Notes under the pieces: model-generated
Databases searched by the model: none
The model's input: the letters and a program-made list of their open reading frames with translations, nothing else
What the model was told of the DNA's origin: nothing
Assembly (NCBI GenBank): GCA_016713445.1
Contig: JADJPB010000021.1
Span: 12,161-76,160 of the forward strand
DNA: 64,000 nucleotides
Direction: 5' to 3'
From: Bacteroidota bacterium
GTDB lineage: Bacteria > Bacteroidota > Bacteroidia > AKYH767-A > OLB10
Program-made: the position numbers and the translations under genes
Part shown: piece after piece, positions 20,414 to 30,406 of the stretch
How the letters are laid out: each line of letters begins with the position of its first letter
Numbering within the stretch: the stretch's first letter is position 1

Positions 20414-20819
20414 ACGAAATAAGTTTATAGATTAGAATAAGTCATAATAAATTACAATTATTGGCAAATTAATTTGATTAAATAGGTAAAGCACTTACAC
20501 CTTGGCGAAGCCATCATATTCAAAAGTAACGCTCTTTCCTTAAAAAACAAGGTCTAATTGCATTTTCACTACTTTTAGTTGACATTTATACTACTTCTAG
20601 TATATGATTTATACTACTTCTAGTATATGTTTTTCTCAGAAAAATTTCGTATGAGAAACCTTGAAAAGGCAATGGTCTACAAAATTGAATTATTCTAATA
20701 TTAATACTTTTGGAACTATACAAAGCAATTTAATAATAAATTGAAGCGTTCCCCATCCCTACAAGCAATTCTATTTCCTATTTTAGCTCCATAAATCCTT
20801 CGGCAACTCTAAAACCCAC
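20414..20819. other. Divergent intergenic region with palindromic direct repeats
   Basis: The 406-base AT-rich spacer lies between the divergent metalloprotease and nucleotide-binding transporter genes. It contains the tandem palindromic repeats described at 20584-20629 and no coding frame that I can support. Confidence 0.6.
20584..20629. repeat. Two tandem 23-bp repeats, each with a perfect inverted repeat
   Basis: The 23-base unit occurs twice in direct succession (20584-20606 and 20607-20629). Each unit carries TATACTA-CTTC-TAGTATA (20587-20604 and 20610-20627), a seven-base perfect inverted repeat around CTTC. A degenerate half copy (ACTACTTTTAGT) lies just upstream at about 20567-20579. 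A dimeric regulator could bind here; I cannot name one. Confidence 0.75.
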
Positions 20820-23800
20820 ATGAATAGCAAGCTTTCCTTTTGGTTACGACTATTCAACATCCGAAATGATGAGAAAACCACGGTGCAGAACCTGGTGTTA
20901 CATCATTTCTTCTCGGGTATTGGTCAGGCCTTAATGTTTACAGTTGCCAGTTCATTATTTCTTTCCGAATATGGTTCTGAGCAACTTCCCATAGCTTTTA
21001 TACTTTCTGCAGTAGCCATGATGGTGGTGGGAAGAACATATTCTTTCTTCGAACATAAACTTTCCATAAGAAAATTACTTTTATTGGTGATGGGCACGAT
21101 GGTGTTTATTCCATTTTTACTACGCAGCACCTTTTACTTTGATTCTATCGCTTACATTCCTTTCATTATTATTATTGGTGAACGCGTATTCTACCTTTTA
21201 TCGAATTTAGAATTTTGGTGCATGTCGTCGATCGTATTTGATGTTCGACAGGGCAAGCGTTTATTTGGACTAATAAGTTCCGGAGACATTCCTGCTAAGC
21301 TATTGGGATATTTATCGGTATCGGTATTACAACCCATCGTAGGGATTAATAATTTACTTTGGTTTTCGGCAGGCTCCATTTTATTAGCTTCACTTTTCCT
21401 TCGAAAAATATTATTACAACCTGATATCAACTTACAAGTTCGACAAGCGCCGCACGAACAATTTTCCGATAAAAAACTACTGGTAAATTTTTTCGGAAAT
21501 CATTATATCCTGGTACTTTCAGGGATGGCTTTTTTAACCATTGCCAGTTTTACGTTGATTGACTTCACCTTCTTACACAATGTGCAAAGCACTTTTAAAA
21601 CACAAGAGTCTTTAGCAAAGTATATCTCTACCTTCTTCTCCGTGGGATATGCTTTTATTATTTTGATCAAGCTTTTGTTGTCGGGGGGATTGGCGGAACA
21701 AACAGGAATTAAATTTTCACTACTCATCATGCCGGTTTTACTATTTCTATTTTCGTTAGGATTTATATTTTGGAGTAACACGCAAAACGATGTTTACAAC
21801 AACCTCATGTACATTCGCGTGATGTTCATGGCCATTAGCGTTGCAAAATATTCAGTGAATGATCCCGTTTTTCTGGCTATGTTTCAACCCTTACCCACCC
21901 AGCTTCGACTAAAGGGACATACTATTATTAAGGGATTTATTCAACCTTTGGCGCTAGGTGTGATTGGAGTGATCTTATGGTATGTTATCCATATTGGAGA
22001 TCAATTTGATTTTTACTTATTAAATCTCGGCATATTAATTCTATCTATTTTATGGATTTATAATATTTCGCGGAGCCATAAACTTTATATTTCCACATTA
22101 GCTACTGCTATTCGAAATCGATTTATTTCGGGATCAGAGATAGCAATGGAATCTACTTCCTTTTCCACATTATTAAAAGATAGTATTTATCACCATCAGA
22201 AAGAAGATATCATTTATGGTATCACGGCACTTGACGAAAAATTTCCGGAAGTATTGCGCCAAGAGATGAAATTCGTTTTAACAACGGATAGCAATAGTGT
22301 TCGACGCGTTGCCTTGAACATTTTAAATCGAAGAAGATGGAATGAATATTTAGGTGAAGTAAAGCATATTTACCTTACCGATACTCATCTTGAAACCAAA
22401 TCAGCGGACGCTTACTTTTGTGCACAAGCTGGAGATTTAGAAATTCAAAAGAGTATAGATCAAGAAACATTTCAATCAAATCCCTCCTTAATCCAAGAAT
22501 CTATTCTAAAGGGAATCCTTAAATCCGATTCCATGCAACAACAACAGAATGCTGTCAATGCCATAGCGCTCATGTTGAAGAGCGATGACACCAATAAACA
22601 ATTGACGGCATTAACCATTTTATCTCAAGAATACTTACCCGAATGTGAGTCAGACATTTTTCGCTTAATGGCTTCAAAAAATCGAAAGCGTAAAAATTGC
22701 AGCTATTGATGCAGCCGGAAAAAGCAAATCCGAAGCTTTCATTTCGCAACTGGTCTCTCTTTTACTTATTTCTCCTGGTTCGAATTACATTATCGAAAGT
22801 TTAAGTAATTATGGGGATGGTATATTCGAGCACATCAAAAAGATCCCTTTTCAAAGTGTGGTACATAAGCAAGGGGTCCTTTCTGATATTATTCGTATTG
22901 CTGAAATTAGCCCGGGCCACATAGGTGGTGAGTTTCTCTTCTCCATTTTACACCATACCCCTCCACATCTTAAAGAGAGAATTGTTGAAGTGCTCAGTAT
23001 TTCTAAATACTTTTTAAATGCAAAAGAAAAAGAGCGGATGGAGCGGATGCTGAAAGAAGAAATCGGTTTCGCTGTTGCTTTGCTTGAAGGAATAGAAGAT
23101 CCTGCACTTCATTCGCGTCTGCACGAAGCTTTTAATTTCGATTTTGAAAATTGCAAACGACGCATCATTACAATTGCGGGATTATTATACAACCGAAAAA
23201 TTATGCGTGAAGCAGCTGCTGCTTTTCGAAATAATTCAAAAGAAAGAAGAGCTAACGCATTGGAAATTATGGAGCAAGTAATTCCACGAAAGAATGCGCA
23301 AATTCTTGTTGTATTATTAGACAACATTTCAGCAGGTCAAAAAGTACAAAAACTACAATCGTTCCACATCAATAGAAAGCACGAAATTCCGGATAGTATA
23401 TTAAGAGACGGAACGGATATTTACAGTGCTTGGACAGTTTGTCTAGCATTAAGATCAGCTGCATATCACGACAGTAATTATATCCAAGCGGTAAATATTT
23501 TGCAGACCGAAAAATCACTTTTGCGCGAATCTGCCGCTCATTATTTAATCAACTTCAAAGAAAACCACCCTAATCATTTCAGCACTTTGGCTGGAACTTT
23601 TAAAACTAATATCGATGAGATCATGAAAAACAAACACGAAAACACCATCTCTGATTTTGAAAAAGTGCTGGTTTTAAAAGGCACTGCATTATTTGAAGGT
23701 ACTCGGAGAACATCATCGCTGAAATTATTCCCATCGTTCGTGAAATGAGAGTGAACGCAGGAGAAGTTATTTTCGATAAAGGTGATTCAGGAAGCAGCAT

Positions 23801-24086
23801 GTATATTATTTATAATGGAGAAGTAAAAATTCACGATGGATCAAAGACCTTTGCAGTGCTAGGAAAGAGAGATTTTTTTGGAGAACTTGCCTTATTAGAC
23901 CCAGAACCGCGTTCTGCATCCGCAACAGCCACAACCGATACCTTATTATTAAAATTAGAAGAGGAAGAAGCTTACGAACTCATGGAAGAACGAACGGAAG
24001 TATTAAGAAGTATTCTTCGAATTTTATGCAAGAGAATCAGAATGCAAAACGATAAATTGGTAGCGAGTACGCCCTTAAAAAACTAA
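20820..24086 (+). CDS. ATP/ADP-translocase-like membrane protein with HEAT-like repeats and C-terminal cNMP-binding domain (two frame breaks)
   Basis: The N-terminal 420 or so residues form about 12 hydrophobic helices of the MFS/NTT (nucleotide transporter) type. A helical, probably HEAT-repeat region follows to about 23700. The C-terminus is a cyclic-nucleotide-binding domain: AGEVIFDKGDSGSSMY and a phosphate-binding cassette FGELALLDPEPRSASATA with the Glu and Arg that contact cAMP/cGMP. The frame breaks near 22682 (A6 run, one base too many) and near 23704 (ACTCGG, one base missing). Switching frame at each gives smooth protein (SKIESVKIAAIDAAGKS; EGTSENIIAEIIPIVREMR). The joined product is about 1088 residues. 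Transport substrate is unknown; regulation by cAMP is inferred from the domain. Confidence 0.82.
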
Positions 24087-24115
24087 GTTGAATTCCGAAT
24101 TGAAAAGGAGTGAAA

Positions 24116-24703
24116 CTATTTACTCATCACTAACCCTTTCAGCTCTTGAAGAAATTGTGCTTTTAAATTATTTCGTCTTTTCTGATTTGTATTTGTCCAA
24201 TAATGATGAGCATCTACAAAAGTATATTGAATCAAATTCCAATCCATACTTTCATCTATCCTGCCGAGCGCTTTCCACTCTTCAAAAAGTCGATGACTTA
24301 CCTCTTTAAAATCTTCTCTACCGAGATGATCTAAATCCGCATCGCACAAAATTTTCTCGAGGAGCGTTACTGGCTTTTGAGGCAATTTCGTTTTCATGAT
24401 CATACTACAGATAATATCAATGGCCTCTTGATCATAATTATAATCTGGCAAAATTGCCTGAGCTATCAAACATCCTTCCTCTTCATGATCAATAAATGTA
24501 TTGAGAAATCCGATGTCGTGTAAATATCCTGCAGTTTTTAAAAGGACCAAATCATACGATTCATGCACACCTTCTTGTTGAGCAATCCTTAGTGCGTTTT
24601 TAACGACATCTAACGTATGCGACAAATTATGATAATGCAGTTTAAGAGACAACTGTGTTCCCAGTGCTTTCACAACAAAATTCTCTATGCCTGCAATATT
24701 CAT
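24116..24703 (-). CDS. HD-domain metal-dependent phosphohydrolase
   Basis: The protein has the HD signature in order: YHNLSHTLDVV, AGYLHDIGF and a later CDADLDHLGRE. These supply the His, His-Asp and Asp ligands of a metal-dependent phosphohydrolase. I place the start at ATG 24703 (MNIAGIENF, 195 residues); an in-frame ATG at 24745 would add 14 hydrophobic residues that do not look like part of the family. It converges on the cNMP-binding transporter gene with a 29-base gap. Substrate is unknown. Confidence 0.75.
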   Translation of the reverse strand: MNIAGIENFVVKALGTQLSLKLHYHNLSHTLDVVKNALRIAQQEGVHESYDLVLLKTAGYLHDIGFLNTFIDHEEEGCLIAQAILPDYNYDQEAIDIICSMIMKTKLPQKPVTLLEKILCDADLDHLGREDFKEVSHRLFEEWKALGRIDESMDWNLIQYTFVDAHHYWTNTNQKRRNNLKAQFLQELKGLVMSK

Positions 24704-24811
24704 ATAGATCTTATTCAAAGATAAAAGTAAATAATATAATATCAATCCCCTAAAAAAACAAACTTTTTTTCATACACAGTTAAATCTTAAGGGTCATTTC
24801 ACCATAAAAGC

Positions 24812-26218
24812 TTAAAACGAGTAATCCACCACCCAATTAAAATGTGTCATATTTACCTTATTAAATGTGTATTTGGGTGAAAAATCCAATGAATCCAATT
24901 GCTTTTTGTACACAACCAACAGTTGCATTGACAATCCTTTAAAATAATGATTGAAAGAATAATGGAGATTCCAATTCACCTGATGGTACGAAGGTAGCCC
25001 GTATTTGTTCTTTTTAAAATCATTCACTTCTGGTAAATCAATCCTTCCATAGGCAAGTCCTGTTTTAAGCTGGCCTTCCATCAAGAGAAATCCGATATTT
25101 ATATTCCAAGCATTTACACCTGCAAATCCTTCACTTCTTTCTCTTGGCATGAAAGTATAAAAAGGCTCTCTTCCCCATTCCCGTGGCATCAAGAAACGAC
25201 CTTCATGACTAATATGCGTATAACTTAACGTTCCTTCGATTCGGTCAGTCTCCAAACCTATTTTCCCACTATACACATTCGAAAAATTATTCTTTCCAAA
25301 ATAAGAATGATTCGGATTAGGATTTCCACCATTAGCCAACGCATCCTGATGAATAAACATCAATCCACCTTTCAATTTCGTCACACCAGATACGGGAACG
25401 CTATAATCTACTCTACCGAGTGCTGTATTAAAAACATTTTCTGCAAACTGATTCCATAATTGGATTTTCAAATTAGAAATTGGTTTCAAGGAAATTCCGA
25501 TTAATCCTATTCCTGTTGATCGAGTAAATCCTGCGTACGCCGACTTTACCCCTTCTTCATTTACGCCGGAGGGATAAACACCATAACTATCGGCAACGTT
25601 ATACCATTTCACTGTTGAACGTGGTGAGATACTCCGAATCCATCCACCTTCAATTTTCGCTATCTTCCATTCATTCCACTCTACCCAAACGCCTTCTTCA
25701 ATGGTGCCACGCATCCTTCCATCTTGGCGATTAATAAAAGGAGAATTTAATTCGAATCGACCTAGCTCAACTTTCGACCTGCGGTATTTATATCGGAGAT
25801 AAAGATCTTCCAATCGATCAAGGTCGTACTTATTCTGAGGATTTGTCAAATCAAACAATCCTACTTCATAACGGCTCCCCGACTTGGCATCGGGATCCGA
25901 CTTCGTTAAATCGGAGGAGGCAACATTAAAAATAAAAAAGCCCGTCAACCCGAATTGGAAATTATGAAAAAGTGGACTCACATACCCAATACCAGCACCT
26001 ATAGCATTAGCATAATAATCGGTGAGTGAATTTTCATTGTCTGTTGCCATAAAATAGTTACGTATGTGTGCATGAAACTCTCCCTGAAACAATAATTTTT
26101 CACTTAAGGAAACGGTATCCTTTTCTTTAATTTCTATTGTTTGATCTTGAGCAAGTGCAAAAGAATGATTCAACATCATCCAGAAAAAAAAGGCAACGAA
26201 TAATTTACTTGGTTTCAT
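24812..26218 (-). CDS. Outer-membrane porin-like beta-barrel of the sulfur operon
   Basis: A signal peptide (residues 1-24, ending ALAQ) leads into about 440 residues of alternating amphipathic strands ending in …NWVVDYSF, a typical outer-membrane barrel end with terminal Phe. It resembles OprD-type or other bacterial porins. I chose ATG 26218; an upstream in-frame ATG at 26248 overlaps the cytochrome stop (ATGA) but would add ten residues before the signal peptide. It is the last gene of the operon, so entry of thiosulfate or another sulfur anion across the outer membrane is a reasonable inference. Confidence 0.7.
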   Translation of the reverse strand: MKPSKLFVAFFFWMMLNHSFALAQDQTIEIKEKDTVSLSEKLLFQGEFHAHIRNYFMATDNENSLTDYYANAIGAGIGYVSPLFHNFQFGLTGFFIFNVASSDLTKSDPDAKSGSRYEVGLFDLTNPQNKYDLDRLEDLYLRYKYRRSKVELGRFELNSPFINRQDGRMRGTIEEGVWVEWNEWKIAKIEGGWIRSISPRSTVKWYNVADSYGVYPSGVNEEGVKSAYAGFTRSTGIGLIGISLKPISNLKIQLWNQFAENVFNTALGRVDYSVPVSGVTKLKGGLMFIHQDALANGGNPNPNHSYFGKNNFSNVYSGKIGLETDRIEGTLSYTHISHEGRFLMPREWGREPFYTFMPRERSEGFAGVNAWNINIGFLLMEGQLKTGLAYGRIDLPEVNDFKKNKYGLPSYHQVNWNLHYSFNHYFKGLSMQLLVVYKKQLDSLDFSPKYTFNKVNMTHFNWVVDYSF

Positions 26219-26244
26219 ATTATATAAGTACGTCGACGAACATT

Positions 26245-27300
26245 TCATTTCTTCTTCGCCACTTCTTTAATAGGTCCAAAAGGTCCGAGCTTATGTTGCA
26301 ACTCTGAAAACTCATCAGCGTAAGGGCCAAAAGGATGATCGAAAGGCTTTTTTGAAATATCGGGCCAATCATTTTTAATATTCATGGAAGGTCGCGATTG
26401 GATATTGATAAATGCAGCTACATCCCAAGCTTCTTCGTCTGTAAGTTGCATGGCTTCAAATGTAGGGCCATAAGGCATATTCATTCGTACATAACCCGCG
26501 AGCCTCGACAAACGAAACAATCCTGCTCCAGTATTAAAACTATTCTTTCCCCACAAGGGAGGATAGGTATACTCCGTCTTATCCGCATTCGGTACGCCTT
26601 CACCGTTAGTGCCGTGACATGATACACATTTTTGGGCAAAAATCGTTTTCCCTTTCTCTGGGTTGGCTGCTCTTTCTAATAAAGGTAAATCATAAATTCC
26701 TGTACCATCAGGTTTCTTTTCCTTGGTTACTTCACTTCCAACCCATTTTATATACGAAACAATAGCTTGCATTTCCTTACTAGAATCAGCGGGAGCTTTT
26801 CCGTTTAAACTCCTTTGAAAACAATCACGAACTCTCTTCTCTATAGATTCAATTTGTCCGGAACGTGGTCGAAATTTAGGATAGGTAGAAGCGACCATGG
26901 CATAATTATTCCCGAACGCTTTAGTACCTGCTTCCAGGTGACAATTCTGGCAATTCATGCCGTTAGAGAAAGTCTCTAATGTACCTTTTGGGCTAAAATA
27001 CTTTGAAGTATGAATGACCAATTCACGACCGTATAAAATTTGCGGATCAGACACATCTTCGATATCGGGAACTAACCATGAAATCTTTTTTACAAATGAG
27101 TCAGGGTTCGGTGGTGATGACATTGAACGCAAATCTGATTCTTTCCTTTCTTGTGAAAAAAGCGTAGAGAAATTCACACGACGCACTACTAAAATCAAAG
27201 CGAATGAAATAAAAAGCACAAGTACGACCTGTACAATTCCACGAGCGACAATTATTGCTGCTCTGCGATTATCATTTTCATTCGAATTAGAATGATACAT
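26245..27300 (-). CDS. tsdA: Membrane-anchored dihaem cytochrome c, TsdA-like thiosulfate dehydrogenase
   Basis: The 351-aa product has one N-terminal transmembrane helix (about residues 14-36) and two haem-binding motifs, CQNCH (haem 1) and CVSCH (haem 2). Between them lies RVRDCFQRSLNG, 39 residues after the haem-1 histidine. In TsdA enzymes a conserved Cys in this place is the unusual axial ligand of the active-site haem. The second half has YPPLWGKNSFNTGAG and MNMPYGP…LTDEEAWDVAAFIN, also typical of TsdA. TsdA joins two thiosulfates to tetrathionate and passes electrons to a cytochrome. The gene lies six bases after soxB and overlaps the porin reading frame by ATGA. A related SoxA-like or sulfite-oxidising role cannot be excluded. 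Confidence 0.75.
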   Translation of the reverse strand: MYHSNSNENDNRRAAIIVARGIVQVVLVLFISFALILVVRRVNFSTLFSQERKESDLRSMSSPPNPDSFVKKISWLVPDIEDVSDPQILYGRELVIHTSKYFSPKGTLETFSNGMNCQNCHLEAGTKAFGNNYAMVASTYPKFRPRSGQIESIEKRVRDCFQRSLNGKAPADSSKEMQAIVSYIKWVGSEVTKEKKPDGTGIYDLPLLERAANPEKGKTIFAQKCVSCHGTNGEGVPNADKTEYTYPPLWGKNSFNTGAGLFRLSRLAGYVRMNMPYGPTFEAMQLTDEEAWDVAAFINIQSRPSMNIKNDWPDISKKPFDHPFGPYADEFSELQHKLGPFGPIKEVAKKK

Positions 27301-27306
27301 GTTAGA

Positions 27307-29019
27307 TTATCTAAACTCGTAGGTGGTACCTTGCAACTGTGTAAGTAATGTAGGCGGGAAATCAGTAGCTGTTGCTCTGCCTTCCAGTTTCGGAGAAACC
27401 AATGGATGGGCTGCTAAATATTCTTCAATTACTTTATGCATCAACGTACCCAGCAACTTTGTCGACTTCACTTTTTCCACTCGGCAAAGCACATCATCGG
27501 GATCGCCTTCGCGTTCACAAGCTACGATTGAATATTCCTTTTCCAAATTAACAGGCTCCCCTTTTATCTTCACCCAATTCACGCGCTTCCCCATTTCATT
27601 TCCGATCGTAAAGTTTACTTCCATGCCGTTAAATCGAACAAACCATCCACCAAATCGTTTTGAAGGATCCTTCGCAAAGGCATTTTGCAATTCCTTCTCG
27701 AGCCAGTCCCATAGCTGTTTTCCCGTGACCATGCCTGTCTTCGCTTCACTGTCGACAGGCAGCATATTCCATAAAAACTCCTTTGTAATTGCGGCCTTTC
27801 CAGTTGCTTTATCTACATTCAGTGGCTGACAAAAGCGAAAGCCATTACTCAACGCTATATCGGGTTTAAACTTCCACATAATTGCATCGGTGAGTAAATT
27901 ATCCATCGGCGTTTCCATTACAAAATAGCGAACCAATGGTGTGGAAGTATATCCCAACACGCGAGATAATTCTTTCTGAAAGGGAGCGGATACTTTTTCA
28001 ATAATTCCCTGCAACTCTGGGTCTGCTTTATAAATTTCTGGATCAACATCCAACAATTGGTAATCGAATGAATTCAATTTACCCTCTTCAAAATTCAGTT
28101 CTAACTTTCCAAGAAAAGATCCAAAGGCTCCACACTCTACAACTTTTGAAAATTTACATTGAATTGGCTCACGCACTCTTTCGTGTGTATCGGCACCTAA
28201 AATAAAATCCACACCTTCACAAACCGCATTGTTAGCCAATCCGACTTGTTGTGCTAATCCCATATGAGTTACCAAACAAACCGCTGCGCAACCTTCCGTT
28301 TCACGTAATAGCTTTACATACTTTGCTACATTCTTCTCGGCGTGTTCAAATCGAATTCCTTTGCTATAAGCCGGAGATTGTCGCTTTGGAATAAGATGAT
28401 CAGTATAACCGATAAAACCCAATTTAATTCCATCAATCACTTTGATCCAATATGGAGGATAAATCAATTCACCATTGTTCTCATCTTCCTCATCGTGCCA
28501 CATATTCGCACAAATCTTAGCGGCTGTTGAATGACCCATATCATACAACATTCTCTTCTTCTTGTAAACCACTTCCCAATTTCCAGGAAGCATCAAATCA
28601 AAATTAATATTATTGAAAACAGGAATCATCGCTTCGCCCTCAGTTAAAGAAGCCACTGCGTGTCCATGGTAATAATCTCCACCATCCATTAGAATTGTAT
28701 TTCTTGGATCTTTAGAACGATAAAAATTAATCATCGTTTTTAATACTGCAAGTCCACCGCGTCTTTTATAAACACCTTTTCCTCCCTCCCAAAAAAACTC
28801 ATCGTGTGTATGCAATTGCGCATGAATATCGGAAGTGTATAACAGTGTAATTTTCTTGACGCTGGAAGAACTGGCAATAGAATTTGATAACTCATCCTTC
28901 GGAACAAGAAGTCCATCTGCCTTCAAATTCAACATAGGAACAACGGTTGCGCCTAACCCTAAGGCAGCCGACTTTCTCAAAAAACTTCTACGTGATGAAT
29001 TCTTTTCCTGATCTTTCAT
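27307..29019 (-). CDS. soxB: SoxB-like thiosulfohydrolase / 5'-nucleotidase family protein
   Basis: The 570-aa product begins with a Tat-type signal (SRRSFLRKSAALGLGA). A calcineurin-like metallophosphatase domain follows: DIHAQLHTHDE, MDGGDYYHG, LPGNWE, VTHMGLAQQVGLA and GADTHERVREP. A 5'-nucleotidase C-terminal domain comes last (…NGFRFCQP…, …DDVLCRVE…). The Trp in GNWE replaces the His of the GNHE motif usual in 5'-nucleotidases. A Trp here is, as I recall it, characteristic of SoxB. SoxB hydrolyses sulfone sulfate from a sulfur carrier (SoxYZ). No soxYZ, soxXA or soxCD is in the window, so the carrier is not known. The operon partners all concern sulfur, which supports the call over a nucleotidase. 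Confidence 0.75.
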   Translation of the reverse strand: MKDQEKNSSRRSFLRKSAALGLGATVVPMLNLKADGLLVPKDELSNSIASSSSVKKITLLYTSDIHAQLHTHDEFFWEGGKGVYKRRGGLAVLKTMINFYRSKDPRNTILMDGGDYYHGHAVASLTEGEAMIPVFNNINFDLMLPGNWEVVYKKKRMLYDMGHSTAAKICANMWHDEEDENNGELIYPPYWIKVIDGIKLGFIGYTDHLIPKRQSPAYSKGIRFEHAEKNVAKYVKLLRETEGCAAVCLVTHMGLAQQVGLANNAVCEGVDFILGADTHERVREPIQCKFSKVVECGAFGSFLGKLELNFEEGKLNSFDYQLLDVDPEIYKADPELQGIIEKVSAPFQKELSRVLGYTSTPLVRYFVMETPMDNLLTDAIMWKFKPDIALSNGFRFCQPLNVDKATGKAAITKEFLWNMLPVDSEAKTGMVTGKQLWDWLEKELQNAFAKDPSKRFGGWFVRFNGMEVNFTIGNEMGKRVNWVKIKGEPVNLEKEYSIVACEREGDPDDVLCRVEKVKSTKLLGTLMHKVIEEYLAAHPLVSPKLEGRATATDFPPTLLTQLQGTTYEFR

Positions 29020-29036
29020 AATGCAACTTTAAATTA

Positions 29037-29525
29037 TTAATGTGGTAATTTATCTCTGAAATAGCCGTACGACCATGTGCCTGCAATGGCACTTAACAAG
29101 GTAATGATAATTACTGTAGCGCCAGATCCAATTTGGGCAAAGAGCGGACCTGGACAAGCTCCGGTGATGGCCCATCCCAAACCAAAGATAAATCCACCGA
29201 ATATATTTCCCTTATTGAATGTTTTTGTATGAAATTCAATTTCCTCTCCGTAAATCGTCTTCACATTAAACTTCTTTATCAGCGCTACGGAGATCACTCC
29301 TACCATCACGGCACTCCCGATAACACCATACATATGAAAACTCTCCAATCGAAACATTTCTTGAATTCGAAACCAGGAAATGATTTCTGCTTTTACGAAA
29401 ACTATTCCGAAAAGAACACCTACCACTAAATACTTTAAATTATGCCACCACTTATGTTCAAGTTGACTTTCATTCACGCAGATGGCATCCAATGCTCTTA
29501 CGTCTTGATTTATATTGTTTGTCAT
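29037..29525 (-). CDS. YeeE/YedE-family sulfur transporter half (second subunit)
   Basis: The 162-aa membrane protein has four or so helices and the signature GLGWAITGACPGPLFAQIG, with the conserved Cys of the YeeE/YedE (DUF6691-type) family. It lies 18 bases before soxB and 12 bases after its partner at 29538. Members import thiosulfate or related sulfur compounds across the inner membrane; two half-size proteins together equal one full YeeE. Sub-family and exact substrate cannot be told from the sequence alone. Confidence 0.82.
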   Translation of the reverse strand: MTNNINQDVRALDAICVNESQLEHKWWHNLKYLVVGVLFGIVFVKAEIISWFRIQEMFRLESFHMYGVIGSAVMVGVISVALIKKFNVKTIYGEEIEFHTKTFNKGNIFGGFIFGLGWAITGACPGPLFAQIGSGATVIIITLLSAIAGTWSYGYFRDKLPH

Positions 29526-29537
29526 AGCTGTATTTCT

Positions 29538-30098
29538 TTAGAATTTCAAAATGTAAGGAAGAATTAAATTCGCCATTAAGAACCCTCCAGCCATAAAACA
29601 GCAAGTAGCAATGAGAGAAGGTAACTGCAAGGTGGACAATCCCATGATCGCATGACCAGAAGTACATCCTCCGGCATAACGTGTTCCAAATCCAACCATA
29701 AATCCTCCTACCACTATCAGAAAAAATCCTTTTAGCGTAAACAAGGTAGTCCAATTAAATAGTTCTGAAGGCACCAATCCTGAATAATCACTGATACCAT
29801 ATATGCTTAAATCGGCAGCCAATGTAGGGGCGACGATCATCGGCAGAGGATTTGACAACAACTCTACACTTATAAACCCGCCTAATAAAATACCGGTAAC
29901 AAAAAACAAATTCCATATTTCCTTTTTCCATTCATATTTGAAAAAGGGAATGTTAGGAATACAAGCGGCACAAATATGACGCAAGGAAGAACTTATTCCG
30001 AAAGATTTATTACCAATTATCAGTAATATGGGTACCGTTAAACCGATAAGCGGTCCGGCAACGTACCATGGCCAGGGTTGTTGAATTGTTTCTAACAT
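29538..30098 (-). CDS. YeeE/YedE-family sulfur transporter half (first subunit)
   Basis: The 186-aa membrane protein carries FGTRYAGGCTSGHAIMGLSTLQLPS, the Cys-containing helix motif of YeeE/YedE. It is the first gene of the five-gene minus-strand sulfur operon, diverging from the nuo operon. The pair with 29037-29525 is the usual PmpAB-like arrangement. The family is known for thiosulfate or sulfur-compound import. Confidence 0.82.
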   Translation of the reverse strand: MLETIQQPWPWYVAGPLIGLTVPILLIIGNKSFGISSSLRHICAACIPNIPFFKYEWKKEIWNLFFVTGILLGGFISVELLSNPLPMIVAPTLAADLSIYGISDYSGLVPSELFNWTTLFTLKGFFLIVVGGFMVGFGTRYAGGCTSGHAIMGLSTLQLPSLIATCCFMAGGFLMANLILPYILKF

Positions 30099-30406
30099 AT
30101 TTTAAATCATTGTTATAACTTAACACTTGGAATGTATTTTACTTCCATTTGTAACATGCACAAAAGTAAATGAATGATTTGGGTCAGTTTGCAACTTTTG
30201 TTACTGGACCCTAATTATCAGTCATCTCTTTTACAATATTAGATTTATTTCATACATAAACCACGCAAAACAAGGAGATTAAAAATATAATTTATCAACT
30301 TAAGTCTAGAGGAAATGGCCGAATATATAGTTCATCGAAAAAAGCATCTAATTAATTTCCATTTTTACCTTTCGCTATCAAAATAAAATTATTTTTGAGC
30401 CTATCT
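30099..30406. other. Divergent control region between sulfur and complex I operons
   Basis: This 308-base AT-rich spacer holds the promoter(s) of both operons. On the minus side TACTTTTG occurs at 30161-30168. On the plus side TATTTTTG occurs at 30390-30397, ten bases before the ATG, which would imply a nearly leaderless message. No terminator or gene was seen. Confidence 0.55.
30161..30168 (-). promoter_or_regulatory. Possible -7 box of the sulfur operon
   Basis: The minus strand reads TACTTTTG, an exact TAnnTTTG match, 63 bases before the first ATG of the operon. The nearest TTG (at 30192-30194) is 23 bases further upstream, slightly more than ideal. Confidence 0.35.

Noticed and set aside
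20584..20629. CRISPR array
   Set aside because: Only two direct units without spacers; no cas genes in the window.
24088..24309. Plus-strand 73-aa frame after the cNMP-binding gene
   Set aside because: It overlaps the well-supported HD-domain gene on the other strand and shows no family features.
27307..29019. Ordinary periplasmic 5'-nucleotidase (UshA)
   Set aside because: GNWE in place of GNHE, the Tat signal and the YeeE/cytochrome neighbours favour SoxB; kept as an alternative only.
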